64,000 bases of DNA from Acidobacteriota bacterium (lineage in GTDB: Bacteria; Acidobacteriota; Terriglobia; Terriglobales; Acidobacteriaceae): positions 1 to 64,000 of the forward strand of contig JAJZIJ010000003.1 of assembly GCA_021810625.1 (NCBI GenBank), given 5' to 3'. This document shows positions 15,993 to 23,637 of this stretch, in pieces. The notes under the pieces are model-generated. The model searched no databases. It worked only from the letters and a program-made list of their open reading frames with translations, and was not told the DNA's origin. The translations under genes were made by a program, and so were the position numbers. Within the stretch, counting starts at the first letter, position 1. Every line of letters starts with the position of its first letter.

Positions 15993-16550
15993 ATGGAAGC
16001 GCAGGAAAAGATTCAGGGAAACGCAAACAATAAAGATGTAATTATTATTAACAGGCGGTCTTTCTTTGGGGTTCTGCTTGGCATCGGTTCTGCTGGCATG
16101 GGCGCGCTGCTGGCAATTCCAGTGCTTCGCTATGTCTTATATCCCCTCTACGCAAAGTCGGGAAAGAACACGTGGACTGCCGTGGGCGACATGGCGGAGT
16201 TTTCCGATTTGTCGAAGCCCATATTAAAACCTCTTGCCCTCAAGCAAGTGGATGGGTGGAGTGAAGTAGATTCCTCTCAGAATGTCTATGTGACCAAGAA
16301 TCCACAAGGCAACCTGGAAGTACTCTCCTCGATCTGCCCCCACTTGGGCTGCATCGTGGACTGGCACAAGGGGCAGAATGAGTTTTTCTGCCCCTGCCAC
16401 GGAAGCGTTTTTAATCCTGATGGAAATCATGTCTCTGGCCCGTCACCACGCGGCCTGGACACGCTTCCGCATAAAATAGTGAACGGAAAACTCATGGTGA
16501 AGTTCGAGTACTTTCGCGAGAATGTTCCCAACCAGGAAGTAGTAGGCTAG
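15993..16550 (+). CDS. Rieske iron-sulfur subunit of a cytochrome bc-type complex
   Basis: A 185-residue quinol-oxidising subunit. One N-terminal membrane helix (RRSFFGVLLGIGSAGMGALL) is followed by a periplasmic Rieske domain. The two [2Fe-2S] motifs are CPHLGCIVDW and CPCHGSVFNPDG, giving two Cys and two His ligands plus the disulfide-type Cys pair. The basic RRSFFGVLL segment resembles a twin-arginine signal anchor. The ATG at 15993 has AGGAGA in front. It lies between the heme barrel gene and the cytochrome b-c fusion, and would hand electrons from quinol at the Qo site to the attached c hemes. Confidence 0.93.
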   Translation: MEAQEKIQGNANNKDVIIINRRSFFGVLLGIGSAGMGALLAIPVLRYVLYPLYAKSGKNTWTAVGDMAEFSDLSKPILKPLALKQVDGWSEVDSSQNVYVTKNPQGNLEVLSSICPHLGCIVDWHKGQNEFFCPCHGSVFNPDGNHVSGPSPRGLDTLPHKIVNGKLMVKFEYFRENVPNQEVVG

Positions 16551-16559
16551 GGGGCCACA

Positions 16560-19148
16560 GTGGATGAACCAGTAAAGGCAGACATGTCGCAGGAAAATAT
16601 CCGATCTAAGAACGTATTCCAGTGGTTCAACCGACGTACTGGCATACGCAGTCTGATGAATGCATCGCTGGATGAACCTATTCCGGGCGGCGCGCGCTTG
16701 GCCTATATATTTGGCTCCGGGCTGCTCTTTATCTTTATCTCTCAGGTCATCACCGGGCTGTGTCTGGCGCTCTACTACGTTCCATCGGCGGAATCCGCCC
16801 ATACCAGCGTCGCCTACATTACCAAGCAGGTGGCAGCCGGGCAATTTCTCCGCAGTCTGCATTACTACGGTTCCAGCGCGATGATCATCGTGCTGGTTCT
16901 GCACTTTCTACAGACCTTCCTCTATGGCTCCTTCAAGGGGCGGCGGGAGTTACTTTGGATATCAGGCGCGTTCCTGTCCTGTCTGGTTCTCGGTATGGGC
17001 TTCACAGGCTATCTTCTCCCGTGGGATCAGAGTTCCTATTTTGCCACGGAAGTAGGAACGAACATCGTTGGAGAAGTTCCATTCATTGGACAATGGCTCA
17101 CAGATATGCTGCGCGGTGGCGACACGCTGGGAACGCTCACGTTGTCGCGCTTTTATTTTGCCCATGTGTTTCTGATTCCAGCAATGATCTTCTTGTTCAT
17201 TGGCATCCACATTGCTCTGTTTCGGAAAGCTGGGCCAGCCGGGCCAATCCATGAAGATCCTATCCATCCGAAACTGCCACCGGAGAGTTTCTATCCTCGG
17301 CAGGTGATCATGGACATGGCATTTGCGCTGCTCCTGATGATCGGTCTCGGATTTCTGGCATACTTCCGTCCTGTACAACTTGGCCCCCTCGCCGATCCTA
17401 CGAACACAAAGTTTATTCCGAGGCCTGAGTGGTATTACCTGCCGATGTTCGAGTGGCTGAAGTTCTGGCCCGGTCGGCTGGAGGTCTTTGCCGTCGTCGC
17501 GATTCCCGGCACTCTGGCTTTGCTGTTTTTCCTGCTGCCATTTTTAGATCGCAAACTGGAACGCAGGCCGTGGCGGAGGCCAATTCCACTCCTTGCCGTC
17601 ACCATCGTTTTAGTCGGAATGATTTTTCTTGGCTTCAAGAGTCACTTGGACGATTTGCGCGACCCTACTGTCGCGGTTCAACTTGCATTCCAGGATAAAC
17701 AGGCGGAGGAATATACGAAGGCCCCATTCCATCCCCGCATGGAATCTGCGAATGGGGAGCCTCTGCCGTCTGGGCCTGTCAATCCTCTGGTTGCCAAGGG
17801 GAAGGGAATTTTTGATTCCAAGGGATGTTCTGGATGTCACGGAGACAAAGGTACGGGTACGGCTGTTGCTCCCAGCCTTGTCGGAATTACAACCAAGTAT
17901 CCCTTGCCCCAGCTTACTGACTTACTGCATCATCCCAATCCGCAGATGCTGGCTGGGCACATGCCTTCGTTCGATCTGTCCGACCCAGACATGGCGGCAC
18001 TGTTTAGCTATCTGGGCAGCTTAGGTACAAGTGGCGGAAGCGCGCCTGCACCGACACCCAGCGCGCCGACACCCAGTGGGGCAGCGCCTCCGCCTGCCAC
18101 GCCGCCTGCCGCTGCCGCGCCTGCGCCAGACAAATCTGCACCAGCCAAACCGGGAGCATCCTCTGCTGCGGCCCAGGCGGGCGGAAAGATATTTCAAGCG
18201 CATGGGTGTTTCGCCTGTCATGGGCCGGCAGGCGCGGGAACAGCAATCGCTCCGCCCCTGGCAGGATTAGTTGCAGGGCTATCAGATCAGCAGCTATCAA
18301 AACTGCTGCATCATCCCAACGCGAAGATGAGCGCTGGAGGGATGCCTGCTTTCACTGGATCGCCGAAGCAGGAGAGTTCTCTTATCGCCTACATTCGCAG
18401 TCTCGCTCCAGCGAAACAGGCTGCGACCAAGAAAAAATCTAACTCACCCGCCGCGCCTGGGAAGCAGGCGGCAACCGCTTCGAGCGCCACTCCGCCCGCC
18501 GCACCACCTGCTGCCGCCGCGCCTGCATCGGCCAAACCTGCGCCAGCCAAACCGGGAGCATCCTCTGCTGCGGCCCAGGCGGGCGAAAAGATATTTCAAG
18601 CGCATGGGTGTTCCGCCTGTCATGGGTCGGCAGGCGTGGGAACAGCAATCGCTCCGCCCCTAGCAGGCTTGGTTGCAGGCCTGTCGGATCAGCAGCTATC
18701 GAAACTGCTGCATCATCCCAACGCGAAGATGAGCGCTGGAGGGATGCCTGCTTTTACTGGATCGCCGAAGCAGGAGAGTTCTCTTATCGCCTACATTCGC
18801 AGTCTGGGAACGGCACCAGCAGGAGGTGCTACGCCAGCAGCCAAGGCAGGTGCTCGACCAGCAAGCACGAAGCCGCCCAGCGCAGAAGTGCTGCGAGGTA
18901 AGAAGATTTTCCAGCGCGCCTCTTGCGAATCCTGCCACGGGGTTGGAGGTTTGCATGGCACGGTGGCCGCTCCGGGATTGGCAGGAACCGCTTCCATGCT
19001 TCCGGCCTCAACGCTGGAGAACCTGTTGCGGCATCATAGCGCACAAATGCAAAATGGAGGCATGCCGCTGACCAATATGAATGCGCCGGATATGAAAGCG
19101 ATCGTGGCCTACATTCGCTCCTTGCCTGCCCACGCAACCGGACAATAA
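16560..19148 (+). CDS. Cytochrome b fused to four c-type cytochrome domains
   Basis: An 862-residue fusion. Residues 1 to about 390 are a full cytochrome b. The heme-b His pairs are in SLHYYGSSAMIIVLVLH (13 residues between) and AHVFLIPAMIFLFIGIH (14 between, as in cytochrome b6), and the Qo motif PEWY is in RPEWYYLPMF. Four c-type heme domains follow with CSGCH at 423, CFACH at 550, CSACH at 684 and CESCH at 789, joined by Pro/Ala linkers. Each has a downstream Met-containing GHMPSF or GGMPAF motif that could provide the second axial ligand. Domains 2 and 3 are a recent duplication. The GTG start has GGGGG before it and lies 9 bp after the Rieske stop. The fused arm should replace a separate cytochrome c1 and carry electrons to an oxidase or outward. 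Confidence 0.93.
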   Translation: MDEPVKADMSQENIRSKNVFQWFNRRTGIRSLMNASLDEPIPGGARLAYIFGSGLLFIFISQVITGLCLALYYVPSAESAHTSVAYITKQVAAGQFLRSLHYYGSSAMIIVLVLHFLQTFLYGSFKGRRELLWISGAFLSCLVLGMGFTGYLLPWDQSSYFATEVGTNIVGEVPFIGQWLTDMLRGGDTLGTLTLSRFYFAHVFLIPAMIFLFIGIHIALFRKAGPAGPIHEDPIHPKLPPESFYPRQVIMDMAFALLLMIGLGFLAYFRPVQLGPLADPTNTKFIPRPEWYYLPMFEWLKFWPGRLEVFAVVAIPGTLALLFFLLPFLDRKLERRPWRRPIPLLAVTIVLVGMIFLGFKSHLDDLRDPTVAVQLAFQDKQAEEYTKAPFHPRMESANGEPLPSGPVNPLVAKGKGIFDSKGCSGCHGDKGTGTAVAPSLVGITTKYPLPQLTDLLHHPNPQMLAGHMPSFDLSDPDMAALFSYLGSLGTSGGSAPAPTPSAPTPSGAAPPPATPPAAAAPAPDKSAPAKPGASSAAAQAGGKIFQAHGCFACHGPAGAGTAIAPPLAGLVAGLSDQQLSKLLHHPNAKMSAGGMPAFTGSPKQESSLIAYIRSLAPAKQAATKKKSNSPAAPGKQAATASSATPPAAPPAAAAPASAKPAPAKPGASSAAAQAGEKIFQAHGCSACHGSAGVGTAIAPPLAGLVAGLSDQQLSKLLHHPNAKMSAGGMPAFTGSPKQESSLIAYIRSLGTAPAGGATPAAKAGARPASTKPPSAEVLRGKKIFQRASCESCHGVGGLHGTVAAPGLAGTASMLPASTLENLLRHHSAQMQNGGMPLTNMNAPDMKAIVAYIRSLPAHATGQ
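18141..18805 (+). repeat. Direct duplication of a heme-domain segment inside the cytochrome fusion
   Basis: Bases 18141-18403 and 18543-18805 align without gaps at an offset of 402 bp, exactly 134 codons, with only about a dozen differences. The copies encode heme domains 2 and 3 and part of their Ala/Pro linkers. Confidence 0.9.
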
Positions 19149-19237
19149 TGGCGGATGGGAATCGACCCCCAAGTGGATTTGCGCTTCTTCTGAGCGAAGC
19201 GCGCGCCATAGCAGGTCGTAGCCTCTACACTGGGAGT

Positions 19238-19642
19238 ATGTGTGGATGGTTCTCTCTGAAACGAAATCCGGCTGTGTTGGCCTGCCTGATGTTGACTTTT
19301 TTTATTACACTCGCGGGCTGCCGCTCCCGCTCCCCTTACGTGCAGACCACACTGCTCAACGAAGGCGCAACGACGGTGCAAAATATCGAAGTGGATTATC
19401 CCAGCGCCAGTTTTGGCGTCTCCAGCCTGGAACCGGGCCGCAGCTTCATGTATCGCTTCCAGATTCAGGGATCGGGGCACCTGCAATTGCTCTATGTGGA
19501 CAGCGCTCATCACGCCCATAGCGAGACTGGCCCCTACGTTGCCGAAGGACAGGAAGGCACACTGCGAATCGCCATCGGCAGCGCAGGGAAAAATATGTGG
19601 ACAATGCAGTTGACGCCGCAGGTAACGACACCGAAAAAATAA
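19238..19642 (+). CDS. Small putative lipoprotein
   Basis: A 134-residue protein starting MCGWFSLKRNPAVLACLMLT, with a lipobox LAGC whose Cys is residue 28, so it should be lipid-anchored. The mature part (YVQTTLLNEGATTVQNIEVD, then SSLEPGRSFMYRFQIQGSG) looks like a compact beta-sandwich. I recognise no named family. The frame is open to 19148, directly after the cytochrome gene, but the ATG at 19238 gives the lipoprotein signal. It follows the respiratory operon by 89 bp and is convergent with the next gene. Confidence 0.65.
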   Translation: MCGWFSLKRNPAVLACLMLTFFITLAGCRSRSPYVQTTLLNEGATTVQNIEVDYPSASFGVSSLEPGRSFMYRFQIQGSGHLQLLYVDSAHHAHSETGPYVAEGQEGTLRIAIGSAGKNMWTMQLTPQVTTPKK

Positions 19643-19650
19643 CGAAAGAT

Positions 19651-19735
19651 TTAAGAGGTCTCTGCACACGTCGGCGTTTTGAATGGGCGAGGCTCAGCCC
19701 CTGCGAGGCTCAGCCCCTGGGAGAAAGAAGCTGAG
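19651..19735. repeat. Remnant of the MITE-like intergenic repeat, copy 4
   Basis: The left end TTAAGAGGTCTCTG matches the terminal sequence of the copy at 21218-21344. It is followed by a perfect tandem of the 16-base unit GCGAGGCTCAGCCCCT (19687-19718). No right terminal repeat is seen. It sits between two convergent genes. Confidence 0.6.
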
Positions 19736-20692
19736 CTATGGTATTTGGCCGTTGGTGTTTCCCGGATTGACGATGATGCCCCCCGTGGTCTGTGTGCTGA
19801 CGCTTGTCAGGCGGCAATCGCGGATGGTCTGCTGAAATTGGAAGTAGGGATGCAGGAAAAGCACGGCGCGGGCATCGCCCTTGCCTTCCACCAGATCGTT
19901 GATCCAGACCCCATCCGGCTGACGCGCCTGATGCACATGCAGCCAAAATCCTTTATGGATATTGGCCACCAACCCGCCGCCGATCTTAACGTCGTGGTCT
20001 AAGCGGGCGTTCAGATCGACCAATTGGCCGGTCGCCTCATCCACCTGGATGGTTCCGGTCATGTTGTGCAGGAATGTCTCCTGCGCGTTTTTCGGGTGAA
20101 AGCTGGGGTCGCCGCTCAGGTCATAACAGAGCGTGCTGCGTCCGTCGATCTTCTGTCGATGCCCATTGGTGTAGCGCAAGGCGCGCAGCAGAATGTCGAG
20201 TTGCTTTTCGTTCTCGTCCTGCTCCTTGGCCACCTGCTTCTGGTCGGAGTCCCTTACAATCTCCTTTTGAACGCGCCCAGACTCTTTCTTTTGTTGTCCG
20301 GCATTCAGCGGCTTGCCATTCTTCGCGGTCAGTTCATCGACTTCGATGCCATTCACAAAAAACATGTCATAGGTCTTCGTCTCGCCTTTTTTTACGTTGC
20401 CATGTTTGTCGGTTTCCTCGTCAACCAGCGTCATGCGGCAGATATACCGCTCCTGCTCCGCCTGCATTGTTTTCAGATTGTCCAGGACTCGCTGTTTCAG
20501 AGCGGCGGCATTCGGCATCGGAGCAGAGGTGTTTGCGGCATGAGCTGGCGGCGCGGTCGATCCTGGCTTGGCGGCGCGATGTGGGCTGGCTGCGGAATGG
20601 GAGATGCCCTGCGCCAGAGAGCGGGCAGGGGCGCAGCAGGAGGCCAGCAAGATGGCAGCGATAGCGATATTGCGTTGCAGAGAGCGCAGCAT
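19736..20692 (-). CDS. Secreted protein of unknown function
   Basis: A 318-residue protein with a cleavable signal peptide (MLRSLQRNIAIAAILLASCC, mature region from about LAQGIS). A Pro/Ala-rich spacer is followed by a folded part beginning ALKQRVLDNLKTMQAEQERY. It contains short beta-rich stretches such as RQKIDGRSTLCYDLSGD and GTIQVDEATGQLVDLNARLD, reminiscent of outer-membrane lipoprotein-sorting or DUF-type proteins common in Acidobacteriota. No catalytic motif is evident and no function can be assigned. It is monocistronic and divergent from the RidA gene. Confidence 0.7.
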   Translation of the reverse strand: MLRSLQRNIAIAAILLASCCAPARSLAQGISHSAASPHRAAKPGSTAPPAHAANTSAPMPNAAALKQRVLDNLKTMQAEQERYICRMTLVDEETDKHGNVKKGETKTYDMFFVNGIEVDELTAKNGKPLNAGQQKKESGRVQKEIVRDSDQKQVAKEQDENEKQLDILLRALRYTNGHRQKIDGRSTLCYDLSGDPSFHPKNAQETFLHNMTGTIQVDEATGQLVDLNARLDHDVKIGGGLVANIHKGFWLHVHQARQPDGVWINDLVEGKGDARAVLFLHPYFQFQQTIRDCRLTSVSTQTTGGIIVNPGNTNGQIP

Positions 20693-20788
20693 GGGTGTCC
20701 TGTTCCGTTATAGCCCGTTTCGGTATGGCTCGTTTTATGCGGGCAAACGCGATACCTTTCCCTGCATAATATCCAAGAGGAACCCTAC

Positions 20789-21193
20789 ATGGATTTAGAC
20801 GGAAACAAAATGAAAATTGCTGTGCAGACAGCCGACGCTCCAGCCGCGCTGGGGCCGTACACGCAGGCCATCCGAACCGGAGATTTTGTGTTTACCTCCG
20901 GCCAGATTCCGCTCGATCCGGCAACCGGCCAGGTCGTCTCTGGCGGTATTCGTGAGCAGACAACCCGCGTGTTGGATAGCCTGAAGGCCATTCTTCTGGC
21001 GGCAAACAGCGATCTGACGCGGGTGGTCAAGACCACAGTTTTCCTAAAGGATATGCAGGATTTCTCCGAGATGAATACGGTCTATGCGGAGTATTTTGTC
21101 GCGGCAGGCGCGGTGCCTCCGGCTCGCTCGACCGTGGAGGTGGCGCGGCTGCCCAAAGATGTGTTGGTGGAGATAGAGGCGATTGCCCGATAG
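20789..21193 (+). CDS. ridA: RidA-family enamine/imine deaminase
   Basis: A 134-residue cytosolic protein of the RidA/YjgF family, which hydrolyses reactive 2-aminoacrylate-type enamines released by PLP enzymes. Characteristic parts are [33 protein letters not shown], and the C-terminal [20 protein letters not shown] with the substrate-binding Arg. AGAGG stands 8 bases before the ATG at 20789, so the start with the extra MDLDGNK is preferred over the internal ATG. It stands alone. Confidence 0.9.
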   Translation: MDLDGNKMKIAVQTADAPAALGPYTQAIRTGDFVFTSGQIPLDPATGQVVSGGIREQTTRVLDSLKAILLAANSDLTRVVKTTVFLKDMQDFSEMNTVYAEYFVAAGAVPPARSTVEVARLPKDVLVEIEAIAR

Positions 21194-21217
21194 CAGGGAG
21201 CCTGATCTCCGCTTGCG

Positions 21218-21344
21218 TTAAGGAAGCTCTGATCAAGTTCCACGGCTGTCCCTCAGGGGCTAAAGCCCGCTCTCATTGCAGGTACTTACGGCGGGACTAA
21301 AGTCCCGCCCTTTCAAAATGCTGACTTGTTCAGAGGTTCCTTAA
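21218..21344. repeat. MITE-like intergenic repeat, copy 3, with terminal inverted repeats
   Basis: This 127-bp element is bounded by 21-bp inverted repeats, TTAAGGAAGCTCTGATCAAGT (21218-21238) and ACTTGTTCAGAGGTTCCTTAA (21324-21344), with two mismatches. Inside are CCCTCAGGGGCTAAAGCCC, the inverse of the block in copies 1 and 2, and the perfect palindrome GGCGGGACTAAAGTCCCGCC. No open frame is inside. Confidence 0.85.
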
Positions 21345-21431
21345 CACAGGAAGCTGCCTTTGAAGTCGGAAGCCTCCCGCTTTTGATTCTGGGTTTCGAT
21401 TTTCACCGCTTGATTCTTGTACGATCAATCC

Positions 21432-21677
21432 ATGTCACGCAATCCCAGCGATCCCCGGTGGCGCGTCGCTCTCTGGAGAGCGGTGGTGGAGATGGCGTTT
21501 ATCGTCTTTCTCTTTTATTCCAATCTCCTGATGGGGGAGTTCACATCCACTCGACATGCCAAAAGCATAGCCTTTGCCCTGCGGGATATCGTTACGCCGA
21601 CAAATTTCGGTATTGCCATCTTTTGCGCGCTGATCGGCTATATCGGGCTTGAGTATTTGAGAAAGAAATTGATGTAA
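21432..21677 (+). CDS. Small membrane protein, 81 residues
   Basis: A small protein starting MSRNPSDPRWRVALWRAVVE. Two hydrophobic segments, EMAFIVFLFYSNLLMG and TPTNFGIAIFCALIGYIGLE, flank a short polar loop, and it ends in the basic YLRKKLM. I see no family match. It lies upstream of rpmI, in the place where infC stands in many genomes, but it is not IF3. Confidence 0.6.
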   Translation: MSRNPSDPRWRVALWRAVVEMAFIVFLFYSNLLMGEFTSTRHAKSIAFALRDIVTPTNFGIAIFCALIGYIGLEYLRKKLM

Positions 21678-21709
21678 ATAGGCGGATGCCGTCTCTGGGG
21701 GCGTGCCAC

Positions 21710-21739
21710 TTGGCGATTTGGGCCGGATTCCCGTATACT
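21710..21739 (+). promoter_or_regulatory. Sigma-70-type promoter of rpmI-rplT
   Basis: TTGGCG, an 18-base spacer and TATACT lie about 40 bp before the rpmI ATG. The -10 box matches the TATAAT consensus at five of six positions. Confidence 0.6.
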
Positions 21740-21779
21740 CGGAGATGCTGTAAACACTGTTTTTGCAAGCAGGATACGA

Positions 21780-21977
21780 ATGCCGAAGTTAAAGACACAT
21801 AGTGGTGCCGCCAAGCGGTTCAAGAAGACCGGAACCGGCAAGATCAAGCGCGGACAAGCCACCATGCGACATCTTCTGACCGCCAAGACCACCAAGGTAA
21901 AGCGCCATCTGGCCAGCTCCGCCTTGGTCTCCAAAGCGGATCACGCGAAGATTTCCCGCATGATTCCGTATGCCTGA
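21780..21977 (+). CDS. rpmI: 50S ribosomal protein L35
   Basis: A 65-residue basic protein, complete and of standard length. The start [20 protein letters not shown] and the later [11 protein letters not shown] are diagnostic of L35. AGGA precedes the ATG. It is followed by rplT, the usual partner; the usual upstream gene infC is not present in this window. Confidence 0.95.
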   Translation: MPKLKTHSGAAKRFKKTGTGKIKRGQATMRHLLTAKTTKVKRHLASSALVSKADHAKISRMIPYA

Positions 21978-22152
21978 TCGGGCTTAACAAGCTGGGCCGC
22001 AAGCGTTCGTGGCCCCCGGAACGCCCGGTATGGGGTTCCGCAGACGATCCAGAGCCAGCAAGCGTGTGAAGAGGTAAACCAGCGACTCCCGCAAGGGAAT
22101 TTGCCTCCTGCCTCCAGCCGCATCACGAAGCAACGCAAAAAGGAGAACCACC

Positions 22153-22539
22153 ATGCCCCGCGTAAAACGTGGCAATAAACGCAAAAATTATCGCAAGAAG
22201 ATCCTGAAGCGAGCCAGTGGCTACTTCTTAACCAAATCCAAGCTCTACCAGGCCGCAGAAGAGGCCGTCGAGCGTGGATTGAAGTTTGCCTATCGCGGGC
22301 GCAAAGAGAAGAAGCGCCAGTATCGCTCCCTCTGGATTGTGCGCATCGGCGCAGCCACCAAGCTGAGCGGCTTGAGCTATTCGCAGTTCATACACGGCCT
22401 GAAGCTGGCTGGCATTGACCTGGATCGCAAGATTCTGGCCGACATCGCTGTGCGCGACGAGGCTGGCTTTGCCACTCTGGTGGGCCAGGCCAAGACGGCG
22501 CTTGATGCGGCCAAGAGCCAGAAGACTGTCGCCGCCTAA
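22153..22539 (+). CDS. rplT: 50S ribosomal protein L20
   Basis: A 128-residue ribosomal protein needed for early 50S assembly, starting [20 protein letters not shown] and containing the family block [26 protein letters not shown] is 9 bases before the ATG. The 175-base gap after rpmI is unusually long for this pair and includes palindromic sequence around GCGTTCGTGGCCCCCGGAACGCC, which may form a leader for L20 autoregulation, as known in other bacteria. A strong terminator follows. Confidence 0.95.
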   Translation: MPRVKRGNKRKNYRKKILKRASGYFLTKSKLYQAAEEAVERGLKFAYRGRKEKKRQYRSLWIVRIGAATKLSGLSYSQFIHGLKLAGIDLDRKILADIAVRDEAGFATLVGQAKTALDAAKSQKTVAA

Positions 22540-22561
22540 CGCGACATGCAAGCTGAGAATA

Positions 22562-22597
22562 AAACGGCGCGGCTTTTGGCTGCGCCGTTTCTTTTTT
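22562..22597 (+). terminator. Rho-independent terminator after rplT
   Basis: AAACGGCGC pairs with GCGCCGTTT (22582-22590), with further pairs inside around a small loop, followed by CTTTTTT. It ends the rpmI-rplT transcript. Confidence 0.88.
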
Positions 22598-22684
22598 CTG
22601 GTGTAGACTTGGCGGTTGGTTTTTACAAAATGTTTAGTCGCTAAATAATTTTTACAGCGCGGATTGCGATGGCATCGTCCTGGC

Positions 22685-23566
22685 ATGAGAATCAATAGAG
22701 AATTTATTCATGAGGTTGGAGCCGCGCGCTGGATCTGGCGCACCTTCCTACGCCAAACATCAAAACGCATACTGCGCCGGGACAATCACATCACATTGCC
22801 CACGGGTTTGCGCATGACCTTGCCCCGCACCAGTAAATTTGCAAGTGAAGTTTTTATCACCCGTTGTGATGTTGACTGGGGGAGTGAAGCGCTTTTTGCT
22901 CGACATTTGGATGCAAAGGGGATCGTGTTGGATGTCGGGGCGAACATAGGCTACTACTCTCTTTATGTGCTTCCTCTTGTATCTGCGGTTCACGCATTCG
23001 AGCCAGACCCAACCGCCTACGCCACACTCCAACAAAATCTTGTAGCCCACGCTTCCTGCGCATTTGCTTACCCAGTCGCTGTGGGCAACTGGCATGGCAC
23101 AGCCCAATTTGTTGTCGAACATAACTCGGAAATATCCCACCTTGTCGAAAATTCCATCAACAGCGCTCCCGCCATGCAAGACGTAAATATTACGACGATT
23201 GACCGCTTCGTGGCCGACCTTCTGTCTACAGATATCAAATCAACGATCACGGGAATAAAAATCGATGTTGAGGGGGCAGATTTTCAAGTGCTTCAAGGCG
23301 CGTTCGACACATTGCGACGGCACCATCCTCTCGTGTTGACAGAAACGTCTGCGGAAGATCGTCTATTTGATTTTCTCCAGCCGATGGATTATCGAGTATT
23401 CGCATTTACAAAAAAAGAAAATTGCCGCAGCTTTCAATTTCAAGAAGTTTTTGCCGACTCAAATCTACGAACCAAAATGTTATTTTTGGTTCCCCCCAGG
23501 CTCCATTCTCTGTTTGCAGGACACGATGGGCAGTGCATGAAGGGACTCGGAAGCATGCTCAGGTAA
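22685..23566 (+). CDS. FkbM-family methyltransferase
   Basis: A 293-residue SAM-dependent methyltransferase of the FkbM type, often found modifying sugars or secondary metabolites. The SAM-binding motif VLDVGANIGYYSLYVLP is followed by HAFEPDPTAYATLQQNLVAH and the later IKIDVEGADFQVLQGAFDTL. The frame is open from a TTG at 22664; the ATG at 22685 is taken, but neither has a clear Shine-Dalgarno. The gene looks more A+T-rich than its neighbours and sits between rplT and pheS, which belong together in many genomes, so horizontal insertion is plausible. The substrate is unknown. Confidence 0.82.
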   Translation: MRINREFIHEVGAARWIWRTFLRQTSKRILRRDNHITLPTGLRMTLPRTSKFASEVFITRCDVDWGSEALFARHLDAKGIVLDVGANIGYYSLYVLPLVSAVHAFEPDPTAYATLQQNLVAHASCAFAYPVAVGNWHGTAQFVVEHNSEISHLVENSINSAPAMQDVNITTIDRFVADLLSTDIKSTITGIKIDVEGADFQVLQGAFDTLRRHHPLVLTETSAEDRLFDFLQPMDYRVFAFTKKENCRSFQFQEVFADSNLRTKMLFLVPPRLHSLFAGHDGQCMKGLGSMLR

Positions 23567-23637
23567 ATCACACAGAAATGTTGTGCATTCTCGCATCGAC
23601 TCCCCCGCCGTGGTGATTTATCCTCAAAGGGAACAAG

